From: Nocardia testacea NBRC 100365
GTDB lineage: Bacteria > Actinomycetota > Actinomycetes > Mycobacteriales > Mycobacteriaceae
Direction: 5' to 3'
Assembly: GCF_000308775.1 (NCBI RefSeq)
Contig: NZ_BAGJ01000149.1
Location: forward strand, 1-64,000
DNA length: 64,000 nt
Shown here: in pieces, positions 35,598 to 44,918 of the stretch
Position numbering within the stretch: position 1 is the first letter of the stretch
Layout: the number at the start of each line of letters is the position of its first letter
Made by a program: the position numbers and the translations under genes
The notes under the pieces: generated by a model
Told to the model about the DNA's origin: nothing
The model's database searches: none
Seen by the model: the letters and a program-made list of their open reading frames with translations, nothing else

Positions 35598-37949
35598 TCA
35601 GTTTGTTGCGGAGTCGCTGACTGTTCCCGAAGGAACAGGCGGGCCACCCAACCCTACGACCCCGGCAGCCAAGCCATCTGTCAGTACCGCGCGGACCTGC
35701 GCAGCGGCGTCCGCAAGTGTGCGGAGCCCGGCGACCTGATCGTCGACGGCCGTCATGGTTGTGCCGATCCAGCGTTGTTCCTCCAAGGAAGGAAGGATGA
35801 TCGTCTGACAACCCAGCGCATCCTTGCTCAGGGTAGCGACCGCAGTGCCGGTCGTACGGGCGGCAATCTCGGCCAGAATCCGCGGACTCGACAGGTAGAC
35901 GAGCAGGTAGAGCGGGTCCACCTCGGCATTGCCCTGGACTCGAATTCGAATCAGGTTATTACCCAACAACATCCGAGACTGATCGGCGTCGACAATGGCC
36001 GGGGGGATCATGGAACCGGAGCGGGCCAGCAGAATATCATTCGGTTCGAGGAAGTACTTGCCGAGCCGGTCGGCCGCCCTCTCACCGATCGCCTCGGCTG
36101 AGGTGGCATCGATCCGGAAGTCGCGCAGATGTTTCCGCTTCACCACCGGCACCGAGCGTTCCTCGGCGGCCTCTCCTTTCGGCATGAGGTCGTGCGAGAG
36201 TCCAGGTTGAATGTCACAGATCGCGTCCAGCCGGACTACTCGCCGGGCCTCCGGATCGTCTCGTAGAGGTCCGTCATTTGAACACAGCCGATCGAGCACG
36301 GCCCGCGGCGCGGTCGATTCCCGCGATCGCCCGAATTCGGCGATTGCTCGATCGATATCGCCCAGCAGAGCATCGGTCCCGTTCTGCGCCGCACGACGGA
36401 TATAATCCGCGGGGCGCAGCCCGAACCCTGCCTCACCGATCATGTCCAGGTCCGCGTTGATCGCCGACCCACCCCCCGCCAGTTCCACGACGTGCTCCGG
36501 CGGCAGGGAGCGCCGGTTACGGAAGCAGTCGGAGATCGCTGCCACCGCGGCGTCCGGCAACCGGATGCGGTTACCATCCCGCACACCCATGTTCCCCGCG
36601 TCCACTAGCAACACAGCTTCGAAGTCCGACACGCCACGGGCGACGATCCACACCGATGCCGCGATATCGGTGTTCGGGAATATTCTGGCCGGCAAAGTGA
36701 CCACTGCGCGTACCGCGCCCGCTGCCACCATTCGACGACGGATTTCCATCTCGGAGCGGTCGGCGGAGACTGCTGCCTGCGCCGGCATCAGCACCACTGC
36801 CACGCCGTCCGGCGCCAGACTCGCCACAGCGTGCTGCAGCCAAGCGAAGTTGTCATTGTGTGACGGCGGAACACCGAAATCCCAGTCTTCGGGTCGATAG
36901 TCCGAGCGGCGTTCGGTCCGATTGTTGAACGGCGGATTTGTCAGGACTATGTCCGCATGGACACTGTCGGAGTCCTCATCTTCCCACGGCGCCGAATCAC
37001 CCTGCCGAAAGTCGCCGGTTCGGCCCGCGATCGCGGTCCGCATGGCAGCTATCCGCAGTGATTGCATTGCCTGACCGACACCCCGGACACGGACATCTGC
37101 GTCCGGACCACACTCGCCTATGGCGGCCAGGAGCAATTCACCACCGCGGGCATATGGGTCGTACAACAGACCAGGCACCCGGCCTTCGGCGGTCGCGAGC
37201 GCTGACATGAGAGCGGCCGGCGAGGCTGGTGTGAAGTACCCGGCGCTGCCCGAGTCTCTAATGGCGGCGTAGCGGTCGACCAGGCTGGAGAATGCATGCG
37301 GACCCAAGTTTTCGCATCCGTCGAGCATTTCCCGCACATCGCGGACCCGTCGCGTGTGCAGACGTTCCATTACTGGACGCACACCCGGTGCGATGGCGTG
37401 CGAGCGGAGCACGGCATCGATGCGCCAACCTGCCTCTCGGAGCAATTCCTCACCCTGTTCCGGCCCTGCCGCACGCCGCAACTCGCGCCAGGAGTCGTTA
37501 TCGCGCACCCGAAGAAATATCAGGCACATCAGAATGACCAGGTAGTCCGGTTCGGACACCGATCCCGCACGCAGCCGGAACCCGATCGGCCCCAGCAGAT
37601 TCGCCAGCACGCGATTCCGGCTCTCCGCATCGACTTCACTGTGGATCGCGGTGGCGTGTTCCGCTTGCTCGGCAGCGAAGCGGTCCCGGACCCGCTGCCC
37701 GTAGGTGATTCCCGCCGGCTCCCGCCCCGCATCCCGCTCCTTGTCTGGAACGGTACGGTCCGCCAACCAGTCGACGATCTGGTCGAGCCGGTAGTACACG
37801 CCTCGGTCATCGGAGCCTTCCGGTCGCGGAAAGGTCGCGGGATGCCGTTTCTCCCACATGGTGACGGTAGGCCGACGCACCCCCGCCAACCTGGCGATAT
37901 CCGGCTTGTGGACATAACTGAGGCGCTGCGTCCGGTCGGCGTGGTTCAA
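35598..37949 (-). CDS. HTH-N6-adenine DNA methylase-specificity fusion
   Basis: A 783-aa protein with three parts. An N-terminal HTH (PDIARLAGVRRPTVTMWEKR, about 15-40) comes first. A type I HsdM-like methylase follows: motif I at about 264 reads DPYARGG instead of the usual DPxCGxG, and motif IV NPPF is at 338. The C-terminal ~200 residues look like a single HsdS target-recognition domain (VRLDAICDIQPGLSHDL, LEPNDILLARSGSMIPP, LPSLEEQRWIG). It could methylate adenine in a sequence-specific way without a separate S subunit. The TTG at 37949 overlaps the upstream stop as TTGA; in-frame ATGs up to 38027 are alternatives. Confidence 0.78.
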   Translation of the reverse strand: MNHADRTQRLSYVHKPDIARLAGVRRPTVTMWEKRHPATFPRPEGSDDRGVYYRLDQIVDWLADRTVPDKERDAGREPAGITYGQRVRDRFAAEQAEHATAIHSEVDAESRNRVLANLLGPIGFRLRAGSVSEPDYLVILMCLIFLRVRDNDSWRELRRAAGPEQGEELLREAGWRIDAVLRSHAIAPGVRPVMERLHTRRVRDVREMLDGCENLGPHAFSSLVDRYAAIRDSGSAGYFTPASPAALMSALATAEGRVPGLLYDPYARGGELLLAAIGECGPDADVRVRGVGQAMQSLRIAAMRTAIAGRTGDFRQGDSAPWEDEDSDSVHADIVLTNPPFNNRTERRSDYRPEDWDFGVPPSHNDNFAWLQHAVASLAPDGVAVVLMPAQAAVSADRSEMEIRRRMVAAGAVRAVVTLPARIFPNTDIAASVWIVARGVSDFEAVLLVDAGNMGVRDGNRIRLPDAAVAAISDCFRNRRSLPPEHVVELAGGGSAINADLDMIGEAGFGLRPADYIRRAAQNGTDALLGDIDRAIAEFGRSRESTAPRAVLDRLCSNDGPLRDDPEARRVVRLDAICDIQPGLSHDLMPKGEAAEERSVPVVKRKHLRDFRIDATSAEAIGERAADRLGKYFLEPNDILLARSGSMIPPAIVDADQSRMLLGNNLIRIRVQGNAEVDPLYLLVYLSSPRILAEIAARTTGTAVATLSKDALGCQTIILPSLEEQRWIGTTMTAVDDQVAGLRTLADAAAQVRAVLTDGLAAGVVGLGGPPVPSGTVSDSATN
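36010..36070 (-). other. Specificity-type segment of the methylase fusion
   Basis: Within the fusion, the LGKYFLEPNDILLARSGSMI motif resembles the conserved strand of HsdS target-recognition domains (EPNDILLAR). It marks the S-like part as one half-recognition unit, unlike the two-unit HsdS encoded at 40120. Confidence 0.5.
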
Positions 37950-38257
37950 TTCTGGTCCTCGGGTGAATCGTGTTCCTGATGGCATTCGGCGGGGCATGCG
38001 TCCGGTGCGCCGGGGTCGCAATCGCACCGCCGGGCCGGTTCGGTCTCTTCAGCCGGATCCTTCGGCAGCAGACGAGCGAGTACGCCGCCGGCATCCCGGC
38101 GACGCGACCGGTCTGGATGCCATACCGCGCACAGCGCGGCCATGAGTCGTTCCGGCCCGAGGTGAGTGGCCCACCAGGCGACGGCGGGCGTGGCTGAGAT
38201 GGCGATCAACTCCAGCATCATCGGCGGCATTCCGTTCCGGGCCGCCGAGACCGGCAA
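37946..38257 (-). CDS. Small Cys-rich protein coupled to the methylase fusion
   Basis: A 103-aa hypothetical protein. Residues 10-70 look like a compact helical domain (MMLELIAISATPAVAWWATH). The C-terminus carries RRCDCDPGAPDACPAECHQEH, four Cys and His residues spaced like a zinc-binding site. Its TGA overlaps the likely TTG start of the methylase fusion, so they are probably co-translated. Met13 (38221) may be the true start. I do not recognise the family; a regulatory or accessory role is only suggested by context. Confidence 0.55.
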   Translation of the reverse strand: MPVSAARNGMPPMMLELIAISATPAVAWWATHLGPERLMAALCAVWHPDRSRRRDAGGVLARLLPKDPAEETEPARRCDCDPGAPDACPAECHQEHDSPEDQN

Positions 38258-38593
38258 TGTAGCGCCGCCGGCAGCGGCGCGAGTCGACGAGTCATGACCT
38301 CTCGTTCAGGGCGTAGTAGCGGGTTGACACCAAGGACGCTATCGTCTCCGGCACCGATCGATCGATAATCTGATTATCACTAGACCAAGCCGACTCAGCA
38401 AGATTGCACATGGAGATCCAGGAGAATTCTGGCAAATATGCACTTCAAAAGGCATTCACAGCACCGGCGTAACAGGCTTGCGCACGCTGAAACATATCTG
38501 AGCACTGCCCATGGTCAGCTTGTCAGTTCGTCAGTATCTCCGGACCGATTGCTCTCCGTACCGCCCTTACCGACCCTTCGATAGGGTTCACCG
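38258..38593. other. Divergent promoter region between the two methylase units
   Basis: A 336-bp gap, markedly less GC-rich than the window, between the leftward Cys-rich/methylase-fusion genes and the rightward hsd operon. It holds the GATAATC palindrome (38364-38378). No further gene is evident. Confidence 0.55.
38364..38378. promoter_or_regulatory. Palindrome GATAATC-T-GATTATC
   Basis: A perfect 7-bp inverted repeat with a one-base spacer in the AT-rich centre of the divergent region. It is well placed as an operator, and the HTH of the methylase fusion is a natural candidate to bind it, though this is inference. Confidence 0.5.
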
Positions 38594-40123
38594 GTGATCA
38601 CCGGCGAACTCCGCACCAAGATAGACAGCCTCTGGGATGCCTTCTGGTCTGGCGGCATCTCCAACCCCCTCGAAGTGATCGAGCAGATCACCTACCTGAT
38701 CTTCCTGCGGCGATTGGATGACATCCAGACCGTCAAGGAGCGCAAGGCGAATCGCACATCCAGCCCGATCGATCGGCCGATCTACACCGACGAGACCGAC
38801 TCGCTACGGTGGTCGAACCTGAAGAACCTCCACCCGGACCTGATGTTTCCGCGATTCCGGGACGAGGTTTTCCCCTGGTTGCGGGATCTGAGCGGCGCGG
38901 ACGCCAGCGACGACTCCACCTACGCCCACCACATGCGCGACGCCCGCTTCACTATCCCCACCCCTGCCCTGCTCGGCAAGGTGGTGGACCTGATCAACGA
39001 ACTTCCGCTCGACGCGGGCGACACCAAGGGTGACCTGTACGAGTACATGCTCGGCAAACTCGCCACCGCCGGCCAGAACGGCCAGTTCCGCACTCCTCGC
39101 CACATCATCGACCTGATGGTGCGCATGATGGCTCCTGGCCCAAACGACGAGGTCTGCGATCCGGCCTGCGGCACAGCCGGCTTTCTAGTCGGCGCGGCCG
39201 AGTACATCGCCCAGACCCACCACGAGGACCTACTCGATCCGGCCATCCGCGATCATTACGACCACGGCATGTTCCACGGCTTCGACTTCGACCGCACCAT
39301 GCTGCGCATCGCCAGCATGAACCTGCTCATGCACGGCGTCGACCAACCCGATATCCGCTACCGAGACTCCCTGGCCGAAAGCGCCGCGGGCGAGGCCGAC
39401 AAGTACTCCATGATCCTGGCCAACCCACCCTTCGCGGGCAGCCTCGACTATGCGACCACCGCCAAGGACCTCCAGGCCATCGTCAAAACAAAGAAGACCG
39501 AGCTGCTCTTCCTGGCCTTGTTCCTGCGCCTGCTCAAACCCGGCGGCCGAGCCGCCGTCATCGTCCCCGACGGCGTGCTGTTCGGATCCACCAAGGCGCA
39601 CAAAGAACTTCGCAAGATACTGGTGGAGGGCCACAAGCTCGATGCCGTGGTGAAACTGCCCAGCGGGGTATTCAAGCCCTACGCGGGCGTGTCCACTGCC
39701 ATCCTGTTCTTCACCAAAACGAACAGCGGCGGCACCGACACCGTGTGGTTCTACGAGGTCACCGCCGACGGATTCAGCCTCGACGACAAGCGCACCCCAC
39801 TGCTGCCGGAGACCAAACTCGGAACAGCCCCCACCACCGCTCTCACCAGCGACGAGCACACCAAGAACAACCTCCCTGACGTTATGGCCCGCTGGGCGCT
39901 GCGCAACGGCAGCGAACATGAGCGGCCCCGCACCGCCCAGAGCTTCTGCGTACCCAAGGCCGACATCGCCGCCCAGGACTACGACCTGTCCCTCAACCGG
40001 TACAAGGAGATCGTCCACGAGGAGGTCGAGCACCGGCCGCCGATGGAGATCATCGAGGAGCTGGAGCGGATCGAGGCGGAAATTCAGCAGGGAATGTCGG
40101 AGTTGAAGGGGATGCTCGGGTGA
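38594..40123 (+). CDS. hsdM: Type I restriction-modification methylase subunit HsdM
   Basis: A 509-aa N6-adenine methyltransferase subunit. The HsdM N-terminal helical domain (about 1-130) begins LRTKIDSLWDAFWSGGISNP. SAM motif I is DPACGTAGFLVGA (Asp189), and motif IV is NPPFAGS (Asn277). GKLATAGQNGQFRTPRHIID precedes motif I as in true HsdM proteins. The GTG start at 38594 follows the divergent control region. hsdS overlaps by 4 bp (GTGA). Confidence 0.95.
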   Translation: MITGELRTKIDSLWDAFWSGGISNPLEVIEQITYLIFLRRLDDIQTVKERKANRTSSPIDRPIYTDETDSLRWSNLKNLHPDLMFPRFRDEVFPWLRDLSGADASDDSTYAHHMRDARFTIPTPALLGKVVDLINELPLDAGDTKGDLYEYMLGKLATAGQNGQFRTPRHIIDLMVRMMAPGPNDEVCDPACGTAGFLVGAAEYIAQTHHEDLLDPAIRDHYDHGMFHGFDFDRTMLRIASMNLLMHGVDQPDIRYRDSLAESAAGEADKYSMILANPPFAGSLDYATTAKDLQAIVKTKKTELLFLALFLRLLKPGGRAAVIVPDGVLFGSTKAHKELRKILVEGHKLDAVVKLPSGVFKPYAGVSTAILFFTKTNSGGTDTVWFYEVTADGFSLDDKRTPLLPETKLGTAPTTALTSDEHTKNNLPDVMARWALRNGSEHERPRTAQSFCVPKADIAAQDYDLSLNRYKEIVHEEVEHRPPMEIIEELERIEAEIQQGMSELKGMLG

Positions 40124-41334
40124 CCGTCTACCGTTCGGTTCCAATCGGCGATGTCACGACAGTTAGGGGTGGCGGAACTCCTACTCGGTCCAACGCGGAC
40201 TACTACGGCGGCGGCATTCCTTGGGTTACGCCGAAGGACATGAAATCCTGGAGCATCGATCAATCACAGGTAACCCTCTCAGAATTCGGTGTCCAGAATA
40301 GCCCGGCAAAGCTCATACCAGAAAACAGCGTCCTGGTAGTGGTGCGTTCGGGCGTGCTGAAACATACGATCCCGGTTGGTATCAACAAGGTACCCGTAAC
40401 TATAAATCAGGATATTAAAGCAATAATATGTGGCGACTCGATCCTCCCCGAGTACCTTGCAAGGTTCATCAAGGAACGATCGGAGGTCATCCTCAAATGG
40501 GTCCGAGCGACGACAGCTGACAACTTTCCGTTCGACGCGCTTCGATCCCTACCCATACCGCTGCCCCCGTTGAACGAACAGCGGCGGATTGCGGCGATAC
40601 TGGATCGGGCAGATACTCTGCGGGCGAAACGGCGACAGGCCATCGCTCTCCTCGACGACCTGGCCCAATCCCTCTTCATCGACATGTTCGGTGACCCCTC
40701 CTCGAATCCACACGGATGGCCAACCCGCACTATTAGGGACTTGATTGAATCGACACAGTACGGCACAGGCGAAAAGGCCGCACTCACTGGTGAGACACCG
40801 GTGCTGCGCATGGGAAATCTAACAAGCGACGGAAAGATTGTCGTTGACGACCTGAAATATCTCGGTGGATATGTCGACGAGCGATACATCGCAAGGCAGG
40901 GCGATATTCTTTTCAATCGAACCAATAGCGCCGAGCTCGTTGGAAAAACTGCACTGTTCAAGTATTCGGAACCGATGGCGTACGCTGGCTATCTTATTCG
41001 TGTAAGAGTAAATGCCGCCAACACTCCCGACTACGTCGCAGCATTTCTGAACACCAAGTACGCAAAACGCATTCTACGTGGAATGTGCAAGTCCATCGTC
41101 GGCATGGCGAATATCAACGCGAGGGAGCTTCGATCGATCGCAATTGCTCAACCTCCCCTCCCATTGCAACAAGAGTTCGCCGAACGCATCGACAGCGTCG
41201 ACTCGGCGAGGTCCATCCACGCCACTGCTCTCGCCCACCTGGACACTCTCTTCGCCTCCCTCCAATCCCGTGCCTTCCGCGGCGAACTCTGGCAAACTGA
41301 CCTCGAACACCTTGAGGGGGAAGGATTGTCGTGA
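40120..41334 (+). CDS. hsdS: Type I restriction-modification specificity subunit HsdS
   Basis: A 404-aa specificity subunit with two target-recognition domains, each followed by a conserved helical spacer. TRD1 covers about residues 1-150 (GIPWVTPKDMKSW), spacer 1 LPPLNEQRRIAAILDRADTL. TRD2 covers about 205-350 (DILFNRTNSAELVGKTALF), spacer 2 LPLQQEFAERIDSV. The two TRDs specify a bipartite DNA target. The TRD coding parts are AT-richer than neighbours (such as about 40390-40440 and 40940-41060), as is usual for laterally exchanged recognition domains. It overlaps hsdM and hsdR by 4 bp each. Confidence 0.93.
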   Translation: MTVYRSVPIGDVTTVRGGGTPTRSNADYYGGGIPWVTPKDMKSWSIDQSQVTLSEFGVQNSPAKLIPENSVLVVVRSGVLKHTIPVGINKVPVTINQDIKAIICGDSILPEYLARFIKERSEVILKWVRATTADNFPFDALRSLPIPLPPLNEQRRIAAILDRADTLRAKRRQAIALLDDLAQSLFIDMFGDPSSNPHGWPTRTIRDLIESTQYGTGEKAALTGETPVLRMGNLTSDGKIVVDDLKYLGGYVDERYIARQGDILFNRTNSAELVGKTALFKYSEPMAYAGYLIRVRVNAANTPDYVAAFLNTKYAKRILRGMCKSIVGMANINARELRSIAIAQPPLPLQQEFAERIDSVDSARSIHATALAHLDTLFASLQSRAFRGELWQTDLEHLEGEGLS

Positions 41335-44300
41335 GCAACTTCGGGTTCCTGCGGGCAGAGTGGCCGAATCTGTTCGAGGAGGCCAAGCGGGCCGAGCGGG
41401 CCGGGGTGGCCGATCCCCGGGTGGCGTGCATCTGTGCCCGCAGGACGCTGGAGTTGACCGTCGAGTGGTTGTACGACGCGGATGCCACGCTGAAGAAGCC
41501 ATACTACAACGATTTGAACGCCAAGATCAATGATCCGTCCATGGTGGCGCTGGTCGGTCTCGATATGCGGACGAAGATGGAGCTGGTCCGCAAGGCTGGC
41601 AATGACGGGGTGCACGGGAAGAAGCCCATCACCGAGAAGTCCTCGATGGAGACTCTGGGTGAGCTGTTCCAGGTGATGTACTGGGTGGCCCGGCGCTATG
41701 TCCGCAACCCCGCGAATCTCCCGCCTGCGGCATTGGCTTTCGACCCGAACCTGGTGCCCCGGCCGGTACCCGCCGAGGTACGGCGAAAGAAGCAAGCCGA
41801 GATCCAAGCGATGCTGGCCGAATTCGAGCAGCAACGCAGTGACCTCGCCGCACAGCGAGCGGCGAACGCCGATCTCGAGGCGGAACTCGCCGAATTGCGG
41901 GCGCAGATCAGGGCGGCCAAGCAGACCAACCAGAAACTTCCCGACACACATGACTACACCGAGAACATCACTCGAAAGCTGTACATCGACCGCCTGCTGG
42001 CCGAAGCTGGATGGCAGCTCGACAGTCTGGAGGACCGGGAATATCCGGTACCCGGTCTGCCGACGCCGAGCGGCAAGGGACGTGTCGATTATGTGCTGTG
42101 GGACGACAACGGCAAGCCGCTGGGGCTGATCGAGGCCAAGCGCGCGTCGAAGGACCCGGATGTCGCCGGCAAGGAGCAGGCCCGCCAGTACGCCGACGCA
42201 CTGGAGCAGCAGACCGGCCAGCGTCCGGTCATCTTCTACACCAACGGTTTCGAGACCTGGATCTGGGACGACCGGCTCTATCCGCCGCGCCGGGTGCAGG
42301 GTTTCTACACGAAAGACGAGCTACGGCTGCTGATTCAGCGGCGCGCCGGCCGCAAGAAGCTGGCCACCGAAACCATCAATGAGCAGATCGTCGACCGGCA
42401 TTACCAGACTCGCGCAATCCGCCGTATCGCGGGCAGCTTCGAGTCCGATAATCGACGCCAGGCCCTGCTGGTGATGGCGACGGGCACGGGCAAGACTCGC
42501 ACGGCCATCGCCCTGGTCGATCTGCTGGCCCGGTCGGGCTGGGTGAAGCGGGTACTGTTCCTGGCCGACCGGCAGGTACTGGTGAATCAGGCAGCCAAGG
42601 CGTTCAAGACCCACGTTCCGGGGCTCACCACGGTAAACCTGCTGGCCGACAAGAAAGCCATCGGCCGGGTGTACGTCTGCACCTATCAGTCGATGATGGC
42701 GCTGGCCGACGAAATCGACTCCGGCGGCGTGAAGCGTTTCGGGCCTGGTCATTTCGATCTGGTCATCATCGACGAGGCACACCGGTCGGTGTATCAGAAG
42801 TACGGAACATTGTTCACCTACTTCGATTCGCTGCTGGTCGGATTGACCGCCACCCCGCGCGACGATATAGACCACAACACATACCAGCTTTTCCACCTCG
42901 AAGACGGGATGCCGACCGACCACTACGACCTCGATGAGGCGGTGTCCGACAAGAACCTGGTGCCGCCCACCGTCGTGGACGTGCCCTTGAAGTTCCCGCG
43001 CCTCGGCATCAGGTACGACGAACTCCCACCTGACGAGCAAGACCAGTGGGAATCCACGGACTGGGCCCCCGACGACGGCGATATTCCCGACGTCATCGAG
43101 CCCGACGACCTTAATAAATTCCTGTTCAACGCCGACACCGTCGACAAGATGCTGGAAACGGTGATGGAATTCGGGTTGAAGGTCGATACCGGCGATCACA
43201 TCGGAAAGACCATCGTGTTCGCCCGTAATACCAAACATGCCAAGCTAATCGCCGAACGCTTCGACAGCCTGTACCCGCATTACCGGGGCGACTTCGCGAC
43301 CATCATCACGAGCAAGGCCGACAACGCGCAAAGCCTCATCGATAAGTTCGAGAAGCCGGGCAGCGCGCCCTATCTCGCTATTTCGGTCGATATGCTCGAC
43401 ACCGGGGTGGATGTACCCGCCGTAGTAAACCTGGTGTTCGCGAAGCGAGTCCGCTCGAAGACCAAGTTTTGGCAGATGCTCGGACGCGGGACCCGGCTGT
43501 GCGAGAACCTTTTCGGCCCCGGACAACACAAGACCGGGTTCGTCGTGTTCGACCTGGGCCAGAATGTCGAGTACTTCAATCAGAACCTTCCCACCACAGC
43601 CGGCCGGTCGACGCGCTCTTTGCGCGAGAAGCTGTTCCGGCAGCGTGCTGACCTGTTGTTGGAGCTGGATCAGCTGGAGAATCCCGGCGATACACCGGCC
43701 GACATCCCGACAGGTGAACCGGAAAGCACCGGTGATGTGCGTTGGCAGTTCGCGCAGGCACTGCACCAGCAGGTGGCCGGAATGAATCCCGACAGCATCG
43801 AAGTACGCCACAAATTGCGGCAGGTCGAAGCCTTTGTCGATCCCGCCACCTGGCAGCGGTTCACACCGCAGAAGCGCAGGGAACTCGATGAGATAGCCGG
43901 GCTGCCGACCGAATTCGTGGAGGATGGCAACAGCCCTCAGGCCAAACGCTTCGACTACCTCATGCTGCGGCTGGAGTACGCATGTCTCACTGGAGAGCCA
44001 AGCTTCGCTGCGCTGCAAGAGCAGGTGCGCGATATCGCCACAGAATTGCTCAGCCTGGCGTTGCAGAACATCCCGGCAGTCTCGAAGCATCATGACTTCC
44101 TCGAGGACGTCTGCTCCGATGCCTGGTGGGATGATGTCACCCTGCCCATGCTCGAGACCGTGCGCCGACGCCTGCGTGCCCTGGTCGCCAATATCAAGCC
44201 AACACGGCGCAGCCCGGTCTACACCGACTTCACCGACGAGCTCGGCCAACTGCACATCCAGGAACTCACCGCGCTCAGCGGCATTCGTGGCAAGTCACGA

Positions 44301-44780
44301 TTCGAGGCGAAAGTCCGCGCTTACCTCACCGAACACGCCGACCAGATCGCGGTGCAGAAGCTGCGCCGTAACCGGCAGATCACCACGATGGACGTCGCCT
44401 TTCTGGAGCAGGTATTCCTCGCCGAGGGCTTCGGCACGGCCGAGGACCTGGAGCAGGCGAAGTCCGAGTACGACGGGCAGCTGGGCCTATTCGTACGCGC
44501 GATCGCGGGCCTCGATGAAGAAGCCGCCATCGCCGCGTTCGACAAGTTCCAGGCTGGTCGCACGCTCTCGGCGAATCAGCTCGACTTCGTCAAACTGTTG
44601 ATCAAAGTGATCACCAAGAGCGGTGTCGTCGATGTCGGCGCCCTCTACGATCCCCCGTTCAGCAGCATGGCTCCACGCGGCCCCGAGGAGTTGTTCTCCG
44701 ACAAAGATCTCGACGCGATGGAGGAAGTGCTCACCCACCTGCGTACCACAGCCATTCCCGTCGATACGCAGACAGCTTGA
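41331..44780 (+). CDS. hsdR: Type I restriction endonuclease subunit HsdR with DUF4145 domain
   Basis: A 1149-aa translocase-nuclease that cleaves unmodified DNA at a distance after ATP-driven translocation. It begins with a DUF4145-type domain (about 1-125, SNFGFLRAEWPNLFEEAKRA). A coiled-coil stretch follows (about 150-205). The HSDR_N nuclease core comes next with Asp253 and Glu268-x-Lys270 (IEAKRA). The SF2 helicase has MATGTGKTRTA at about 383 and DEAH at 481-484. The C-terminus is an EcoEI-type domain. GTG start overlapping the hsdS stop; the operon appears complete and functional. Confidence 0.94.
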   Translation: MSNFGFLRAEWPNLFEEAKRAERAGVADPRVACICARRTLELTVEWLYDADATLKKPYYNDLNAKINDPSMVALVGLDMRTKMELVRKAGNDGVHGKKPITEKSSMETLGELFQVMYWVARRYVRNPANLPPAALAFDPNLVPRPVPAEVRRKKQAEIQAMLAEFEQQRSDLAAQRAANADLEAELAELRAQIRAAKQTNQKLPDTHDYTENITRKLYIDRLLAEAGWQLDSLEDREYPVPGLPTPSGKGRVDYVLWDDNGKPLGLIEAKRASKDPDVAGKEQARQYADALEQQTGQRPVIFYTNGFETWIWDDRLYPPRRVQGFYTKDELRLLIQRRAGRKKLATETINEQIVDRHYQTRAIRRIAGSFESDNRRQALLVMATGTGKTRTAIALVDLLARSGWVKRVLFLADRQVLVNQAAKAFKTHVPGLTTVNLLADKKAIGRVYVCTYQSMMALADEIDSGGVKRFGPGHFDLVIIDEAHRSVYQKYGTLFTYFDSLLVGLTATPRDDIDHNTYQLFHLEDGMPTDHYDLDEAVSDKNLVPPTVVDVPLKFPRLGIRYDELPPDEQDQWESTDWAPDDGDIPDVIEPDDLNKFLFNADTVDKMLETVMEFGLKVDTGDHIGKTIVFARNTKHAKLIAERFDSLYPHYRGDFATIITSKADNAQSLIDKFEKPGSAPYLAISVDMLDTGVDVPAVVNLVFAKRVRSKTKFWQMLGRGTRLCENLFGPGQHKTGFVVFDLGQNVEYFNQNLPTTAGRSTRSLREKLFRQRADLLLELDQLENPGDTPADIPTGEPESTGDVRWQFAQALHQQVAGMNPDSIEVRHKLRQVEAFVDPATWQRFTPQKRRELDEIAGLPTEFVEDGNSPQAKRFDYLMLRLEYACLTGEPSFAALQEQVRDIATELLSLALQNIPAVSKHHDFLEDVCSDAWWDDVTLPMLETVRRRLRALVANIKPTRRSPVYTDFTDELGQLHIQELTALSGIRGKSRFEAKVRAYLTEHADQIAVQKLRRNRQITTMDVAFLEQVFLAEGFGTAEDLEQAKSEYDGQLGLFVRAIAGLDEEAAIAAFDKFQAGRTLSANQLDFVKLLIKVITKSGVVDVGALYDPPFSSMAPRGPEELFSDKDLDAMEEVLTHLRTTAIPVDTQTA

Positions 44781-44918
44781 CAGGTTCCATGCTCAGCACG
44801 GACCGGCTACAACCCTGGACGTGACGCAGTGGCAACTATCGACGTGACACTCCTACGATCACGCCGTAACTACGCTCGTAGGGCCGGAACTGGCGATTGG
44901 AACCAATCCGATCATGCG

